Origin: Sclerotinia nivalis
Lineage: Eukaryota > Ascomycota > Leotiomycetes > Helotiales > Sclerotiniaceae
Reading direction: 5' to 3'
DNA length: 64,000 nucleotides
NCBI GenBank assembly: GCA_029531795.1
Contig: JAPEIS010000010.1
Span: 1,116,001 to 1,180,000 of the forward strand
The position numbers were made by a program, and so were the translations under genes. A model generated the notes under the pieces. It was not told the DNA's origin and did no database searches. It saw only the letters and a program-made list of their open reading frames with translations. Below are positions 1 to 13,000 of the stretch, one piece after another (positions within the stretch are counted from its first letter, which is position 1; each line of letters opens with the position of its first letter).

Positions 1-1000
1 TTACGATTGCTAGACCGTATTTATAGTAAACTCAAGTAAAGAAACTTTGTATAATAGAAAACACTTTATTGTAGGTTTTCCTATAAAAGGAATACAAAAA
101 GATCTTACCATTATATATATCTTTGATTACAAGAAACCACAATGCACTTGTATACTCTTTGTCGAAATCAAAAAGATTCCATTGGATTTTGTAGAATAGC
201 CGAGGCGGCTGGCGATCACTCGGTATATAAGAGATGACCTGTTTTGTATAAGTGCGAGTACAATTTGTGTATTCGATACAAATGATACCTTTTATCTTGA
301 CGTTTCGTATTGCAAACACTAAATGTTCGAGTGTTTCTTTTTCTAGATATCCTGAGCGTTTATGCTATAGTTCACTTGTATCCTCTTTAGGAAGAGATGG
401 ATCACAAAATCGATGGAATGCTTTATTGACTTTATGATTCATTATTGAATATATCAAAAAAGAGTTGCTTACGGGAATAGATAAGAGAATACTCGAATAG
501 ATTGAAAATGGTTTATATTCTAAGAATACAAGATTTTCAGTACAAATGTATTTAGTTATTATAATATTATTTGAAAGATCTTTTTTATAAAAAGTACAAT
601 CGTATTTAGAATATTATATACCAGTTTTCAATAATCGAGTTTCTAAAACGATATTGATATAGAAACTAGGGATTAATACTATATTGTTTAGAACGAGATC
701 ATTATTAGGATAACCTTCTCTTTCGATAATTCCTTTGATTGTATAGGTACCATAATCCAAAACTTGAAAGGATGTAGTGTTTGCTTTTACAAGATCATTA
801 AAGCCAAATGATATATATTGATGATTATCTATAAAAAAGATGTCGTTTATAATATATATAGCATTACAGTTATCAAACAAAATATTATTGAAGAAACAAT
901 GAACCTTTATAATAATAATATAAACCTTTGCTTGATTAATATGAATATCAAGGATAATAGCATTGAATAAAGTTTCGGAAGGATTTATACTTGATTTCAT
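1..1000 (-). pseudogene. Protease and integrase start of copia-B B0 (broken)
   Basis: The frame from 1000 leftwards holds the retroviral-type aspartic protease segment: a D-N-C-N-A stretch stands where copia proteases have D-S-G-x-S, followed by a beta-rich domain ending YINIVLETRLLKTGI, the usual end of a copia protease. Past several stops the frame at 319-32 holds the GAG-pre-integrase and the start of the integrase core (LFDFDKEYTSALWFLVIKDI, with a candidate first catalytic D). The same order is seen in B4 at 44836-46230. The rest of pol lies outside the window. Confidence 0.7.
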
Positions 1001-1942
1001 TTATCCTTTTTTGATCCACTCAGTATATAAATGTTTTCATAGTTATAAGTTAGTTCGATCCCTGATCACTTTTAATTCGGATTCGGTATAATGCTATCGG
1101 GGTATTGTATCTGCTTTACCAATGAACGTTAGCTCTATAATTCGATAATTGTTTATATAATACTGATACCCTAATTTACTCTTCCAATTGGTTTCCGTTT
1201 TGCAAGGATATACCCAGATTCTATTGATATCCGAATTTCCTTTAGAGTTGATTCTCTTTTTATTTTTCTTAAACTTTTTATTGTTTTAGAAAAAGCTAAA
1301 AGTAGAATATATACCTCCTTTAATTTTAAAAGCTATTGAATCCTGATAGACTAATTCTTCAAAGATATCTTCGAATTATTGAAATGAAAGATTAAATAAT
1401 CCGAATTGATTATTCATTTCGATTTGTATGATTATAGTGTTTGCCCAAATTGAAAACAATCTGGTACTAATCGTTTGCAAAAATGCAATAATGGTTATTT
1501 TATCCTGAACCTCAATTATTTTATATAAGAAAGCTTTGGTATAAGCTATAGTTCAATCTTTATATCATTTGACAAAATCGATTTTATTGAACAACATTTG
1601 CATTAGCATAAACCGATATTCATATAATACTACCATTTTAGTAATAGTTACTGTAAAAACGAATTTCCGTTTAAGTATTAAAATGATTATTTTGAATAAA
1701 AGAGATATAGTACCTTTATTACAAATGGAAAGTTTTATAAAGTGAATTTGGTTTATAATTGATTTGATCCATTTATATACATTTCGAAAGGCTTTGTGAT
1801 TCTGAGTATACTCGTGTTGACAATATCGATACTCCGTTTGAAAAGTGTTAAGTTCAGTTACGATATCTTGGAATGTTGCAGAGAAGGGAGCAATAGATCG
1901 AATTGGTATAGATCCCGATATATTTCCGTCGGAATTCCCCAT
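1001..1942 (-). pseudogene. Gag-like region of copia-B B0 (broken)
   Basis: Reading leftwards from an ATG at 1942, the frame begins MGNSDGNISGSIPIRS and stays open for 125 codons. It then continues in the same register, interrupted by stops that fit CAA-to-TAA and TGG-to-TAG changes, towards the protease region. B4 has the matching start at 43893 (MNDSDDYISES). The region is helical and polar, as expected of a copia capsid. I see no zinc knuckle in it. Identity as gag rests on its position between the primer site and the protease, not on a recognised motif. Confidence 0.55.
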
Positions 1943-2416
1943 ATTAATATTTCCACTTGTATCTTACCGAATTTGAATTGCCACAAAGTATTCCGTGAAT
2001 TCCCGCCGATATCGATCTTGATTAACTTGATCGTATTTAACCTGAAGATCAGTAACAAAAAATAAAACCGACAATCTAACGAATAACCAATCAATCTAAA
2101 AGGTAATTGATTTATTTACCAAATCGAAACTAGAAATGATTCCGTTCGAAATAAATACAAAAGAATTATTATCTGAATCGATTAGTTTCCAGATTCCAAC
2201 AATTAAATATTTATTTTGTAAACAAAGATATTATTCTGATTATTAGATACAAGTAACAAAAAGAAAAGAATCAAATTGATCTTTCGCCATATTTGAAAGA
2301 TAATAAAAAGAGATATAGAATAATTGAACTTATAATAAAGATAGGAATAAAATGAAAAAGAGCGATCCCTTAAAAACTGAATGATTGTATAATAGAAATT
2401 TGAGCAGATTAAAAAC

Positions 2417-2431
2417 TATCGGGTTTATAAC
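2417..2431 (-). other. Primer binding site of copia-B B0 (initiator tRNA-Met half-primer type)
   Basis: Directly inside the 5' LTR the sense strand reads GTTATAAACCCGATA; the B4 copy reads ATTATAAGCCCGGTA. Allowing RIP transitions this resembles TTATGAGCCC, the complement of the anticodon arm of initiator tRNA-Met (GGGCUCAUAA). Copia-type elements that use a half-tRNA primer have such a site. The tRNA match is from memory of initiator tRNAs, not from a search. Confidence 0.6.
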
Positions 2432-2791
2432 TATCACAAGATAGTATGATTACAAAACATATTGAAAGGATCGAAAAGAAGATAATTATAATGAAATATT
2501 AAAGTTAAAGTATGTTTTTAATAAGAACTGTATTGAATGATCTGTCCTCGATCTTAAGGATCGTGGATGGTATATATAGACTTAATAGAAGCTATCTAGC
2601 CGACGAGAAATATCAATTAGATTAGACTTCGATCTATATAATATCAGGAGAGAATTGACAATCGTAAGGATCGATAAGATCTAGAAGAACCTGATAACTA
2701 ATGTGAAATGAAGGGTATAATGATCGTAGAGTATAGGGTGATCGTAGATCACCAGTTATATGAATCAGATATCATGTGATTACCCGTGACA
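2432..2791 (-). repeat. 5' LTR of copia-B B0 (360 bp)
   Basis: The sense strand starts TGTCACGGGTAATCACATGAT at 2791 and ends CTTGTGATA at 2432. It matches the solo LTR at 41838-42199 and the B1 3' LTR at 20340-20698 over its full length, with mostly transition differences. Confidence 0.85.
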
Positions 2792-3148
2792 GAATAAAAA
2801 AACTAGATTCAATAAAAGACGATACAAAACTAATTCTTAAATATATATTGGATATTTAATAAATTATATCCTAGATATATTAATTTATTGTATATAGATA
2901 CTCAAATTCAATATAATTATTATTACTCGGAATATTATGTTCAATGAAGATTTCATTTACTATATGGATTCTGTTAATCAAATGATCGATATTTATAATA
3001 CGGAAAAACTCAAGCAATTAGTAAGAGCTTTCGATATATAGAATTATATTGAAATGAATAAAACAATTATTTAATATAAAAACAATTATAATAACTTCAT
3101 TTATTTATCCATTTTCATTGATCGGAAAACTTTGAATTCAATCACCAA
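2792..3148 (+). pseudogene. Copia-B B1 pol, integrase C-terminal/linker fragment
   Basis: This fragment corresponds to B4 46254-46610 and to B2 35870-36150. It contains the frame beginning MDSVNQMIDIYNTEKLKQL at 2965, a charged linker between integrase and reverse transcriptase, with RIP stops. It is cut on the left by B0 and on the right by G1; its last five bases (ACCAA, 3144-3148) are repeated at 16635-16639. Confidence 0.75.
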
Positions 3149-3281
3149 AGATACCGTACCAAAAAGGAGGCAGGTAATGTGACTCCAAAAGAGTCTATAT
3201 AACCACTCCAATTCAATCTAGTTTAATAAAAAATGTACAATTTCAATTTATCATTTTGTATTTGTTTTTGTTGTGTTTATT
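3149..3281 (+). repeat. 5' LTR of Gypsy-G G1 (133 bp)
   Basis: It starts AGATACCGTACCAAAAAGG and ends GTGTTTATT. It aligns end to end with 16502-16634 and with both G2 LTRs. The left boundary is fixed by the duplicated ACCAA. Confidence 0.85.
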
Positions 3282-3826
3282 GATGATTTATATAAAGATC
3301 TATAGATATCTAATATATCGTCAGTATTTCTTTGTTTGCAGATTCATAATTTATTTTCTTTTCGAAAAATTTTCTTTTGAATTTTCTTTTTAGGGTTATT
3401 GATTGGTATTATAAGCTTTAATAATTCGATTACTTCAAGGAAGCAAAACAGAGTTATTATAATATAGATTCGCTATCCATGGAACTATTAATTTGTATAT
3501 AGAATCCCCGACTTTTGATTTGTTTAAAGTATCAACTCTTTGTTATATCAAAACGTTCTTTTTCAAAGATCTTAATTTAATACAGTAATTGTATTTTTAG
3601 GAATAAGTTTAGCGCCGTTTTATTATCAAAAAAAAAAAAACTTTAATCTTTCGATATTGAACTTCTTTTTGATTTCGAATCTTCGAAATATTCATACTTT
3701 TTATAATTGAAAAGTAAAAGATTCAATCTGGAGATTGGCTCCGAAATCTATTCCAGATATCGATAAATTGTTATTCGTTTTTATCGATATCTTTTTGATT
3801 TTGATTTACAAGAACGAGTATATTAT

Positions 3827-3944
3827 TGTTAGAACACGTGATGCTCGCTAGTACTAGCTTCCGCACTAGTATACATATCTCTTCAAACTGTACCATAGAA
3901 TATTAGTTACACATAATAATATATGCTTGATTGCCCTTCCAACA
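3827..3944 (+). repeat. 5' LTR of copia-A A1 (118 bp)
   Basis: It starts TGTTAGAACACGTGATGCTC and ends GCCCTTCCAACA, a canonical TG...CA pair. It differs from the 3' LTR at about nine positions, all transitions, as RIP would leave. Confidence 0.93.
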
Positions 3945-3958
3945 AATTATGAGCTCCG
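3945..3958 (+). other. Primer binding site of copia-A A1
   Basis: AATTATGAGCTCCG follows the 5' LTR directly; A2 reads AGTTATGAGCTTTG. The shared core TTATGAGC is complementary to the initiator tRNA-Met anticodon arm (GCUCAUAA), the half-tRNA primer used by Drosophila copia and several fungal copia elements. Confidence 0.7.
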
Positions 3959-4047
3959 TATAGATGTATACATGGAGACTTGTTTATTATAATACGATAT
4001 CATATCATATTCTTCTTCAGAATGTGTTATTTATACAAAAATTAACA

Positions 4048-7000
4048 ATGGTGCTTTCCAATCCAATCTCTGAACCCATCACGGTCTCTACGAAATAGAA
4101 CAGTATTGTTGTTTTCAACAGAGATAACTGAAGCGAATTCAAGGAATCCTATTTATTTGTATTTGGTGCAACTGAAGCTATCGATATTATCAACAATACC
4201 GAAAATCAATTAGATCCTTTCGATCCAGATTATTCCGATGCTTTACTTTATGATTACAAGAAAAGAAGAGGTTATACAATTGTTATATTCAATTCTGAAG
4301 TAAATGTAATTTATCGTTCAAGCTTTGTTGAGTATATTGATAATCTCGATGTTGTTTCTATATGGGAAACTTTCAAATTACACGATAATAATATTCACTT
4401 TTATTTTATTGTTGAAGTTCGTCGTCAATTTCTACTCGAAACCTTCGATCCCAAAACTCAAACTCTTCGAAATTTCGTTGAATGTCTTCTTTATTATCAA
4501 TGACAAATTTCCAATAGTATACGATTAATCAGCTATGAAGAGGTTTATACTCAATTTATAAATAAGATTCCCGAAACAGAAGATTGATAAACAGTAAAGA
4601 TGTTTATTCTTAATGTCGATCAGAATCTTCAACAAGTAATGATAACCTTCAATATTTATGAAAAACCAATTACTGCTACAACAATCTATACTGACAACAA
4701 TCATTCTAATATGAAGGGAAATAATCGAGATCGAGAAGGACGAGGTGCTTTTCGAAATGATAGAGGTAAAAACGATAGCCGAAAATATAATAGAAACAAT
4801 TGCAACAAACGAAATCGAAGCGATAATCGTAAAGATTATATATCAAATAAAGGAATTGCAAAGAATCAATATCGATTCTGTTATAAATATAATCATTATC
4901 AAAAGGATTGTTATGCTCTAGTAAAAGCCAAAGTATTTGCTAGAAAAAACAAGAAAGGGAAGGATGATAATAATGATAATAAAAAAGCTAAAATTCAAAT
5001 AGTTGAAAAAGATCAATATAATAATACCATCTATTCAGGGTTTACTATATATATGATTGATTCAAATACGGATTGAATACTTGATTCAAAAGCCATTTAA
5101 TATTTTACTAATCAAATCGATAATCTTGAATATGTTCAATATTGGTTGACTCTAAAGAATATAAAGATTGCAAATAATATCTATGTTAAAAGTATTGCAT
5201 TTGGGAAAGCCAAAATCAGCAATTTCGAATTCACAAATATCTGATTCGTACCAGAATTCAAAAATACACAACTAATATCTATCAAACTTTTTATATCGAC
5301 AAAATATAAAATCATCTTTGAAAAAGATTCAGCCTTTTGTTGGAAATTCGGACAACTTCAATTCACTGCAAAACTTACATCCGGATTATATATAATCAAA
5401 CAATCACCTCAAATAAATATAACGAATCTTACTTTTCAAAACAACAAAAAAGAAGATTTCGAAGAAACAAATGGAAAACTGGCACATCGATATCTAAAAC
5501 ATCTCAACTACAATCAAATGAATAGATTGAAAAAAAGATCTAAAGGATTGAAATTTACTAAGAGATCCAAAACGAAAGAAAAAAGAACTTGCGGACTATA
5601 CCTTTCAAAACGAATAAAAGAGTATTTCAACAAAGAGATAACTATTCGTATATTCAAAAAGCTTCAATATATACATTATAATCTTTTAGAAATTCTTTCT
5701 CCTTTAACAAATAGGAATAGATACTTTCTTCTCATTATAAATGATATTACAAAAGTTAATTGGATATATTATACAAAGAATAAAAAGACTACAACAATGA
5801 TTCTTATTCTAATAAATCTTATCAAGGAAATTGAAAACAAAACAAAAGAAAAAGTTGTAATTGTTCGTACAGATAATGAAAAAGGCGAATTTGGTATAGC
5901 ATTTCAAAACGAACTCAAGAAACTTGATATACAATTCGAACCTTCTCCTTTAGGAAAGCATTCTATAAAAAAAATCGTTGAAAAACAAATTCAAGATATC
6001 AATACTAAATCTAAAAGTTTACTCGATCAGATAAATATACCAAACAATCAATAAAAATTGACAACTCATTATACTATTTGGTTATACAACAAAGCTCCAA
6101 CGAAAACTCTACCATTCGGAAAATCAGGACCTTTATCCACAACAATAACTCCTTTCGAAACATACTACAATAGATTACCAGATTTCTCGAATCTACAAAT
6201 GTTTGATTGTAAAGCATTCGCTCTCAACCCTCAATATTCAAGAAAACTAACAAAAAAGTTTGAATCACGAATATTAAAAAAGGACTTTGTATTCATTAAA
6301 ATGAATAAATACTATATTTATCTTCTACTTAATCTTCTTTCCAAAAAGATAATAAAAACCGCAGATACTAATTTCAATGAATATAATTTTCCATTTAAAG
6401 AAACTTCAATTAAATCAAAATCTGATACAAACAAAGCAACCCTAAGGTCTAATACAAACAAAGCAATTTCAAAGTCTGATATAAATAAAACAACCTTAAG
6501 GTCTAATACAAACAAAACAACTTCAAAATCTGGTACAGATAAGAGAGCTCCAAAAACTAAAAAGAGAAATCCACTGTTTATAGCGGAAAAGCCTCAATAA
6601 AAGAAAAGAGGAAAACCTTCGATACAGAAGAAGATCCCACAAACAAATACTAATACAATTAAAAGTTTATTGAATGCTATCTACAAATACTGTTTGAGAA
6701 AGATTTTTAATGATTAAATTATACAACAAATAAAAGCATTGAAAGTTGTTGTTATTAATACTGAAAATTCTGTTCAAACCAGTGGTTCAGTAGTACCTTT
6801 TGAAGCAATAGAACTTGAAGAGGCTATACGAAAAAACAATAAATAATGATTAAAAGTTATCAGATCTGAATTGATTAGCTTTCGGGAGAACGGCATATTC
6901 GAGATTATACAAGAGGAAATGCCGGGAGGCAAGAAACTGATGACTTTCAAATGAGTTTTGTAGAACAAAATGAATCAATTCAATAAGATAGCTAAACGAA

Positions 7001-8406
7001 AGGCTAGATTTGTTGTGAAAGGATATCTACAGAAGGAAAGTATTGATTTCAAAGAGATATTTGTAGGAATCGGGAGATATTCTATATTGAGAACTCTATT
7101 TGCTAAAGTTGCATTTGAAGATCTAGAAATAGATAATATAGATATAGATATTGTTTTTCTTAATAAGAAACTAATAGATATAAAAATACTAATGGAAATT
7201 CCACAATTCTTTGAGGAAATATTCACTGAAATCAAAAAAATACTTCAAAAAAACCTTCAAAGAGCTAAAGTTTTCTTTAAGCTCAAAAAGTCACTTTATA
7301 ATTTTAAACAAGCCTCAAGAATTTGGTGATTAGTAGTTAAGAAGTTTTTTAAAGAATTAGATTTATTAGCTTCTTTTGTAGATTCAAATTTATTCATTAG
7401 CAAAGGTGTTTCTATTTTCCTATATATCGACGATATACTAATTGTCGAGAAACAAATAGATATCGACAAAATCAAGAAAAGGATTAATGAATAATGAAAG
7501 TATAAGGATTTAGGGTCTATTCAAATGTTTTTAGGATTTCAGATCGAACGAAATAAAGCAAAACGAATCCTCAAAATTCATAATTCAAATTACACGAAAA
7601 AGATCCTTTAGCGATTTCAAATCGATGATTTTGCAAAGAAGAATCTATTATTTCCTTTAGGAACAATTATTTATACAACAAAGATAGAAGAATTATTTGA
7701 AAAGAACGATAAAAATTTATATCTGTAAATTATAGATTCGATGATATATTTAACAAATTGTAATCGATCCGATATCTCTTTTGCTGTAGAACAATTAATT
7801 AGAGTTATATAATTATTTGAAGAACAATACTTTATTTATACAAAGTATCTATTTCAATATCTTGCAAATACGATCGATATTGGTTTGGTATACTTAGAAC
7901 GATTATAACAATTACCTTCCGAATACAATGCTTTCATAGATTCTATATAGGGTTTTGAACAACGAAATAAATCAACTCAAGGTATTGTAATTATGAGATA
8001 CAGAGGAACAATAGTCTAATCGTTTACAAAACAGAAATCTACCTTTCAAAATACAATAAAGGCAAAGATCATCACTGCAAACGAAGGATCTAAGGAATTA
8101 GCATAAATGGAAAAGCTAGTTCAGGATCTAAAGGAAAGATCTTCGATCGAACTATTTATTCCAACATTATATTACGACAACAAAAGCAATATAAATTGGA
8201 TTAAAGAAAATAAGTTTCATAACAAAATAAAGTATATTAATATCAAATAGTATTATATTAAAGACGATATAGTTGATACAAATAGGCTTAGAGTCTTATA
8301 GATTATAGAAATCGATCAAACAGCAGATATTCTTACCAAACAATTCACATACCCCAGCTTTTGTATACATTGCGCTGATTTAGGGCTCGATATTAATATA
8401 GAATAA
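4048..8406 (+). pseudogene. Copia-A A1 gag-pol polyprotein, RIP-inactivated
   Basis: One register runs from ATG 4048 to TAA 8404-8406 without net frameshift, about 1,452 codons, broken by many stops of the CAA-to-TAA, CGA-to-TGA and TGG-to-TAG kind. Order: capsid; an RG/N-rich basic stretch (4690-4850); a zinc knuckle at about 4895-4930 that has lost a cysteine; a degraded protease; integrase with candidate D, D and E in LLIINDI, VRTDNEK and KIVEKQI (about 5730-6000); a linker with five 27-bp repeats; reverse transcriptase (about 6970-7600) with an intact YIDD at 7423-7434; and RNase H with LYYDNKS near 8165. Integrase before reverse transcriptase is the Ty1/copia order. A single gag-pol frame without a frameshift site resembles copia and Tnt1 more than Ty1. 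Confidence 0.88.
6421..6555 (+). repeat. Five tandem 27-bp repeats in the integrase-RT linker of A1
   Basis: Five in-frame units start TCTGATACAAACAAAGC or variants, at 6421, 6448, 6475, 6502 and 6529. Each encodes nine residues of the type S-D/N-T-N-K-A/T-x-x-x. A2 has the same array at 32932-33066, so it belongs to the family. Confidence 0.85.
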
Positions 8407-8576
8407 TTGGGAGTACTTTTGTACTGTAACATAAGCTTAGGATTATAGATTGCTGAATTTCCATAGAGAGATTAGGCAATACGATTATAGTTGAAGGCTA
8501 GAACGTTATTATAAGAGTTAACAAGACTTCATTATATATTTCACATAATTCTTTAATGGTTATGATTTCTGACCAT

Positions 8577-8584
8577 AAAAGGGA
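8577..8584 (+). other. Polypurine tract of copia-A A1
   Basis: AAAAGGGA directly precedes the 3' LTR; A2 has AGAAAGGA at 35067-35074. It would prime plus-strand synthesis. Confidence 0.75.
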
Positions 8585-8702
8585 TATTAAAACACGTGAT
8601 GCTCGCTAATACTAGCTTCCGCACTAATACACATATCTCTTCAAGCTGTACTATAGAATATTAGTTACACACAATAATATATACTTGATTGCCCTTCCAA
8701 CA
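8585..8702 (+). repeat. 3' LTR of copia-A A1 (118 bp)
   Basis: It starts TATTAAAACACGTGATGCTC (TG changed to TA) and ends GCCCTTCCAACA, followed by the target duplication ATTAT. Confidence 0.93.
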
Positions 8703-8746
8703 ATTATATATTTCTTATTGAAAAACTTTTTTTTTTCGATTCACAA

Positions 8747-9960
8747 TCCTTCAGAATCCTTACGAATAAGATTCTTAGAACTCGAAATATATTTTTCATT
8801 GAACTATTTGAAAGAATTCAATTCGTTTCTTATTATACTTTCATTTCCTTTTTTCAATCTTTCCAATTCGAATCTTCAAATTATAAATATATCGATATTC
8901 GATAATACTAAAATTGAAGAGTTTTGGAACAAGATCAATATCGATTCAGTATCTGAATTTGATTATCGCAATATACCAAGTTCTGTATGATTAAATATAA
9001 TCAAAACAATTGTTAAACGAATCATTAGAGATCCAATTTACAAATCATTTGTTTTTTTCATTATAGTTTAATTGAAATTTAAGAAGAAAGCTCAAATCTG
9101 GATCAATAATTATATCGATTTCAAGATTATCTTTGAAAATATCGAAACAGTTATTTAGGAAAATAAACTTGTTTTCATCAAAACCTTTCTAAATTGTTAT
9201 TCTTTTTACGATGATGAAAACATAATTCAGAATATAATAGATTTAATGAATTTATTTGTTCAAACTAAAAACGAAATTCTTGAGAAATATTATTTATGAG
9301 TGAAAGATATTCAATATGATATGGGATTCAAAGATATTCCTGTTTTTGAGAAGAATCTTGATGTTATTAATGCAATCGTTCAAGAGAAGTTAGTTTTTAA
9401 TTTTGTTAAAGGGTTAATCGATTCAATTCTTTGCAATTATTCTATTTTCAATAATGCTATCTATCGATCTTTTGCCGAAAGTTATTATACGATTCAGAGT
9501 ATTAAAAGAAATATGGAGTTTCAAGATTCATTTATAAATGATGAGATCGTTAAAGAACTTATAGATAATATATCTAATATCAAATCTAAAGGTTTTACCA
9601 AAGAACAAAAGTTCGAAGTTCTTTCTCAATAATTAAAATCAAAACCCATTTTCAAAAAGGATAGTTCGGAAGAAAACTACAATTCCAATAACTTTCGAAA
9701 TCAAAATAAAGAAGGAAATAACAATTGTAATAATAATAATAATCGACAAAATCAGAATAATAATTTTCAGTAGATCTCAAATCAGACTTGATAGACCAAT
9801 TTACTGAATCCAAAAACTTCAAAATATTTTATTGTGAATGATATAAAAGAATACAATTCAAATAAGAAATCTTTTTGTTTTGATTATAAAGAATATAGAT
9901 ATTTTAAATCTAAATATATTGAAAATCCTTTATCAATATAACAATAAACAATTCTTTGTA
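8747..9960 (+). pseudogene. Gypsy-G G1 gag-like gene, broken
   Basis: Two open stretches in one register (to 8988 and 9300-9630) are separated by stops, then continue through a Q/N-rich segment (9680-9780) into C-F-D-Y-K-E-Y-R-Y-F-K-S-K-Y at about 9875. That string has the spacing of a CCHC zinc knuckle (C-x2-C-x4-H-x4-C), but the last two cysteines, the glycine and the histidine are all changed in the way RIP changes TGT, GGA and CAT. This supports a retroviral-type nucleocapsid at the gag C-terminus. The G2 copy (minus, about 30380-29120) has the same degenerate knuckle. The capsid part matches no protein I recognise. Confidence 0.65.
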
Positions 9961-10019
9961 TTATAATTTTATTTAAAAGTATTATTATCAGTAATCTTTC
10001 TTATATCATTATAGGGGAT

Positions 10020-13000
10020 TGATCTTTAGAAAAATCTAATAGCAATTAAATCGATACAATTAGTTCGAAAAGATCAGATCGAATTTGTATCAATTGCTAT
10101 AAGAAACTAAAAGTTAATAAAGATATTTCTTTTCAATTAAATAATATCTATAATTCAGATACTATTTTTCATAATACTATTCTAGATAACAAATTCGATA
10201 ATTCTTCAGATTATTCAGATTAAGGATCTTTCAATAATTCAATTAATTTTATACAAATATCTGAATAAAGTTTTATTGAAGAAATTAATTCAGATGATAT
10301 TGACGATAAAAAAGATCTTAAAAACGAAATTACTTTCTATACAACTGTTTTATAACGAAAAAGATCTTGTTTTATTGTTTTATTAGAATCTAAAAATATC
10401 TATTCTTCTCTTTAATCACAGAAAGAAATTTACAAACAGAACAAGAACCTTTTTGCATTTTATATTCGTAATCGAAGTAAAAATACTGCTTTTCAAATAT
10501 CAATAATACTTTCATAATTACAAATTTCTACTTCTTTTTTAAAAGTTTGTCAAATTAAATTATTATTATTGAAAATCCGATTATCTATTCTCTCTTTTAA
10601 ATATACAATTTCTACTAGCAATCGTAAAAGATATTTTAGAGATCCTAAACCACTCTTTAATATCGTTGGTAGATAAAGATAAGGACCAATGGATTATAAA
10701 ATGTTTATACAATATTTCACATTAAATTCTGAAAAAATTAACCTTTTAGATTTTTGCCAAATCTTTTCGAATATTATCAAACATTTCAAACACTTTATTA
10801 TTCGAGAAAGCTCAATTAGAAAGAAAAAACTAATAATTATTTATAAATCAGAAGTTTCCTTAGCTTTTTCAGCTTCAATTTAGAATAAAGATCAGGGTAA
10901 CCCTTGTCAAAATAATCAGTTTAGTCAATTTGGTCAATTTGGTTAATTAAATCAGAATTCAACCACGAATTCAGATCTTGAGCTAATACACCCAATTCGA
11001 TATAGATTTATTCAGAATTATTTGATTCATCTTTCTTTTGATCAAATTCGATAGTATTTTCTTTATAAACAAAAGAATCCCAAATACAATTTATCAAGTT
11101 TCAATGCTTTTTTTAAGAACGATCGATAAGTAATTAGTCTAGATAGGATTAATGCTATAGATTACTTAATTATTCCAATCATTATTCGTATTACAAACAA
11201 AGATCGTTTTTTCCGAATTAAAAGAATATATATTTTGTTAGGATCATCTTTAATAGAAATTATTATAAGCAAATCCAATTGTATAATCAATTAGGGTTCT
11301 GATGACAATATTGCTTTTCTTGCTTTTATTGATCATTTAGGTTTATATCGATATAAGATTCAATCCAATAGTAATATCTTTATAGAAGTTGTTAATAGAA
11401 TAGATATAGATCTGAAAGAATATATTATTATTGATTTTGTAATCGAAGAAATTCGATGAATTATTTATACTTTCATTCGCCCTGATAAGGAAAATAATCC
11501 TAATAATGATTAAAAAACTTTTTTGCGAGATCTATTATGCTTTTATATAGTTAAAGATTATATTGATATCTTTAATTCTACTCTCTCTATCGGAAACAAA
11601 GATTTGGGTAAGAAAAGGATGCTTATTCAGATTTCGAAATTCAAATAATCCTTTTTTTATCAATTCATTTTATATTCAGTTAATTCAAAGTATTAAACAA
11701 TTGTCCTAAATACTGAAATTTCGATGAATTTTGAAATTACCGGCAGAAATATTGATAATTTTGTATTCAAGATCAAACCGATTCCGAAGATGGTACGATT
11801 TGAAGATCAACAAGAATCTGATTCATCAAGAAGCTTTTCCGAATCAATAGATTCCGAAAAAGTATCCGAAAAAGTATCTGATTCCCTTTCCGAATTTGTT
11901 TCAGAATCTCAAGGTAACTATTCAGATTCAAACGATTTATAAGACTCTTTAAATTCTTGAATCCTCAATATAATTCAAAACTACTTTCTTTCTCTTCGAA
12001 AATCAGTATAAAAGAATCTAAAGGAATCCAAAATAAGAACTTTTTATATATTCGATCTCTTCAAAAATTTATACAATCCAAATTATCTCATTCAACAAAG
12101 GATATACTCTTTTAATCATTAGATAATTTCGGAGAAAATGTTTTTTCAAAGATTTTTGCCGAAAATCAAGATTTTAACTTCGATTATCGGAAATGTTGTT
12201 ATTATACTATATTTTCCTTTTCGAAAACTCAATTATTATATACTTTTAATGCAATTTTTCAAATGGATGGTTTATATATATTATTCGAAATTCTACATTA
12301 ACTCGATTTTTCTTTCAAAATAGATTCCAAATATCTCAAATTACTTCCTTAAGAAAGAAATCAATATATTTTGATCAATCAAGCTTTTACCTTTCAATCG
12401 GACCCTCCAAAAACATATATATATTTTATAAATAAAAAACCAGTTCTTCGAGAAATATCTATAGATTCATTAGATATTATTAATAAATAGTTTTAGAAAA
12501 ATAAGATCGATATAGGTTTCTTAACAATAAATAAACTTCGATTAAAAATTATTCGATTTCTTTATACCTACAGGGATTTAAATACTACAGAATTAACTTA
12601 TATTCCTTTTACTTCTTTTTATATTCATCGAATATGATTCAAATTAGACATTCTCCTTTATAAAAATAAGAAAAGATCTAGATATAATCCTCAATAGATA
12701 TTTTAGTTTAATAAAATCATATCCGAAGGGTACAAATGCTATATATATAAATATACTATGATAACTAACAGTAAACTTTTTGATTAATCAGCAATGCTAT
12801 TAATAATTGATAAACCAAATATTGAATATCTCAAAAATCTTCCTTCCCATGAATCTGGTTTTGAAAGATATATAGTTTTCGATTATTCGAAAGTTATAGA
12901 ACAGATATCAAACAATTATTGTATTTTATTTCAAAATATTCATGAATTTCTTTTTCATTTTAGTTATAAAGTATATCTACAATTCGATTTGAAATATACT

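Larger units (their letters stand above)
1..2791 (-). mobile_element. Copia-B copy B0, Ty1/copia LTR retrotransposon, truncated by window edge
   Basis: This is the 5' part of a RIP-mutated copia-B element read leftwards: 5' LTR at 2791-2432, primer site, gag, protease and the start of integrase, with the rest beyond base 1. The internal sequence aligns by eye with B3 (42205-43017, minus) and with B4 (43402-45900, plus). To the right of 2791 the copia-B sequence of another copy (B1, plus) starts in mid-pol, so B0 is inserted into B1. Its target duplication cannot be checked because the left junction is outside the window. All reading frames are broken. Confidence 0.85.
3827..8702 (+). mobile_element. 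Copia-A copy A1, Ty1/copia LTR retrotransposon
   Basis: A complete 4.88-kb element with 118-bp LTRs, a perfect 5-bp target duplication ATTAT (3822-3826 and 8703-8707), a primer site, one long gag-pol frame and a polypurine tract AAAAGGGA just before the 3' LTR. It lies in the leader of G1: removing it rejoins the G1 sequence that is also seen, inverted, around A2 in G2. RIP transitions have placed stops in the frame but caused no net frameshift. Confidence 0.93.

Noticed and set aside
3601..3650. Run of A residues as a possible poly(A) tail of a LINE
   Set aside because: It lies in the leader of Gypsy-G, where the G2 copy has the same sequence without the long run; a simple homopolymer expansion explains it.
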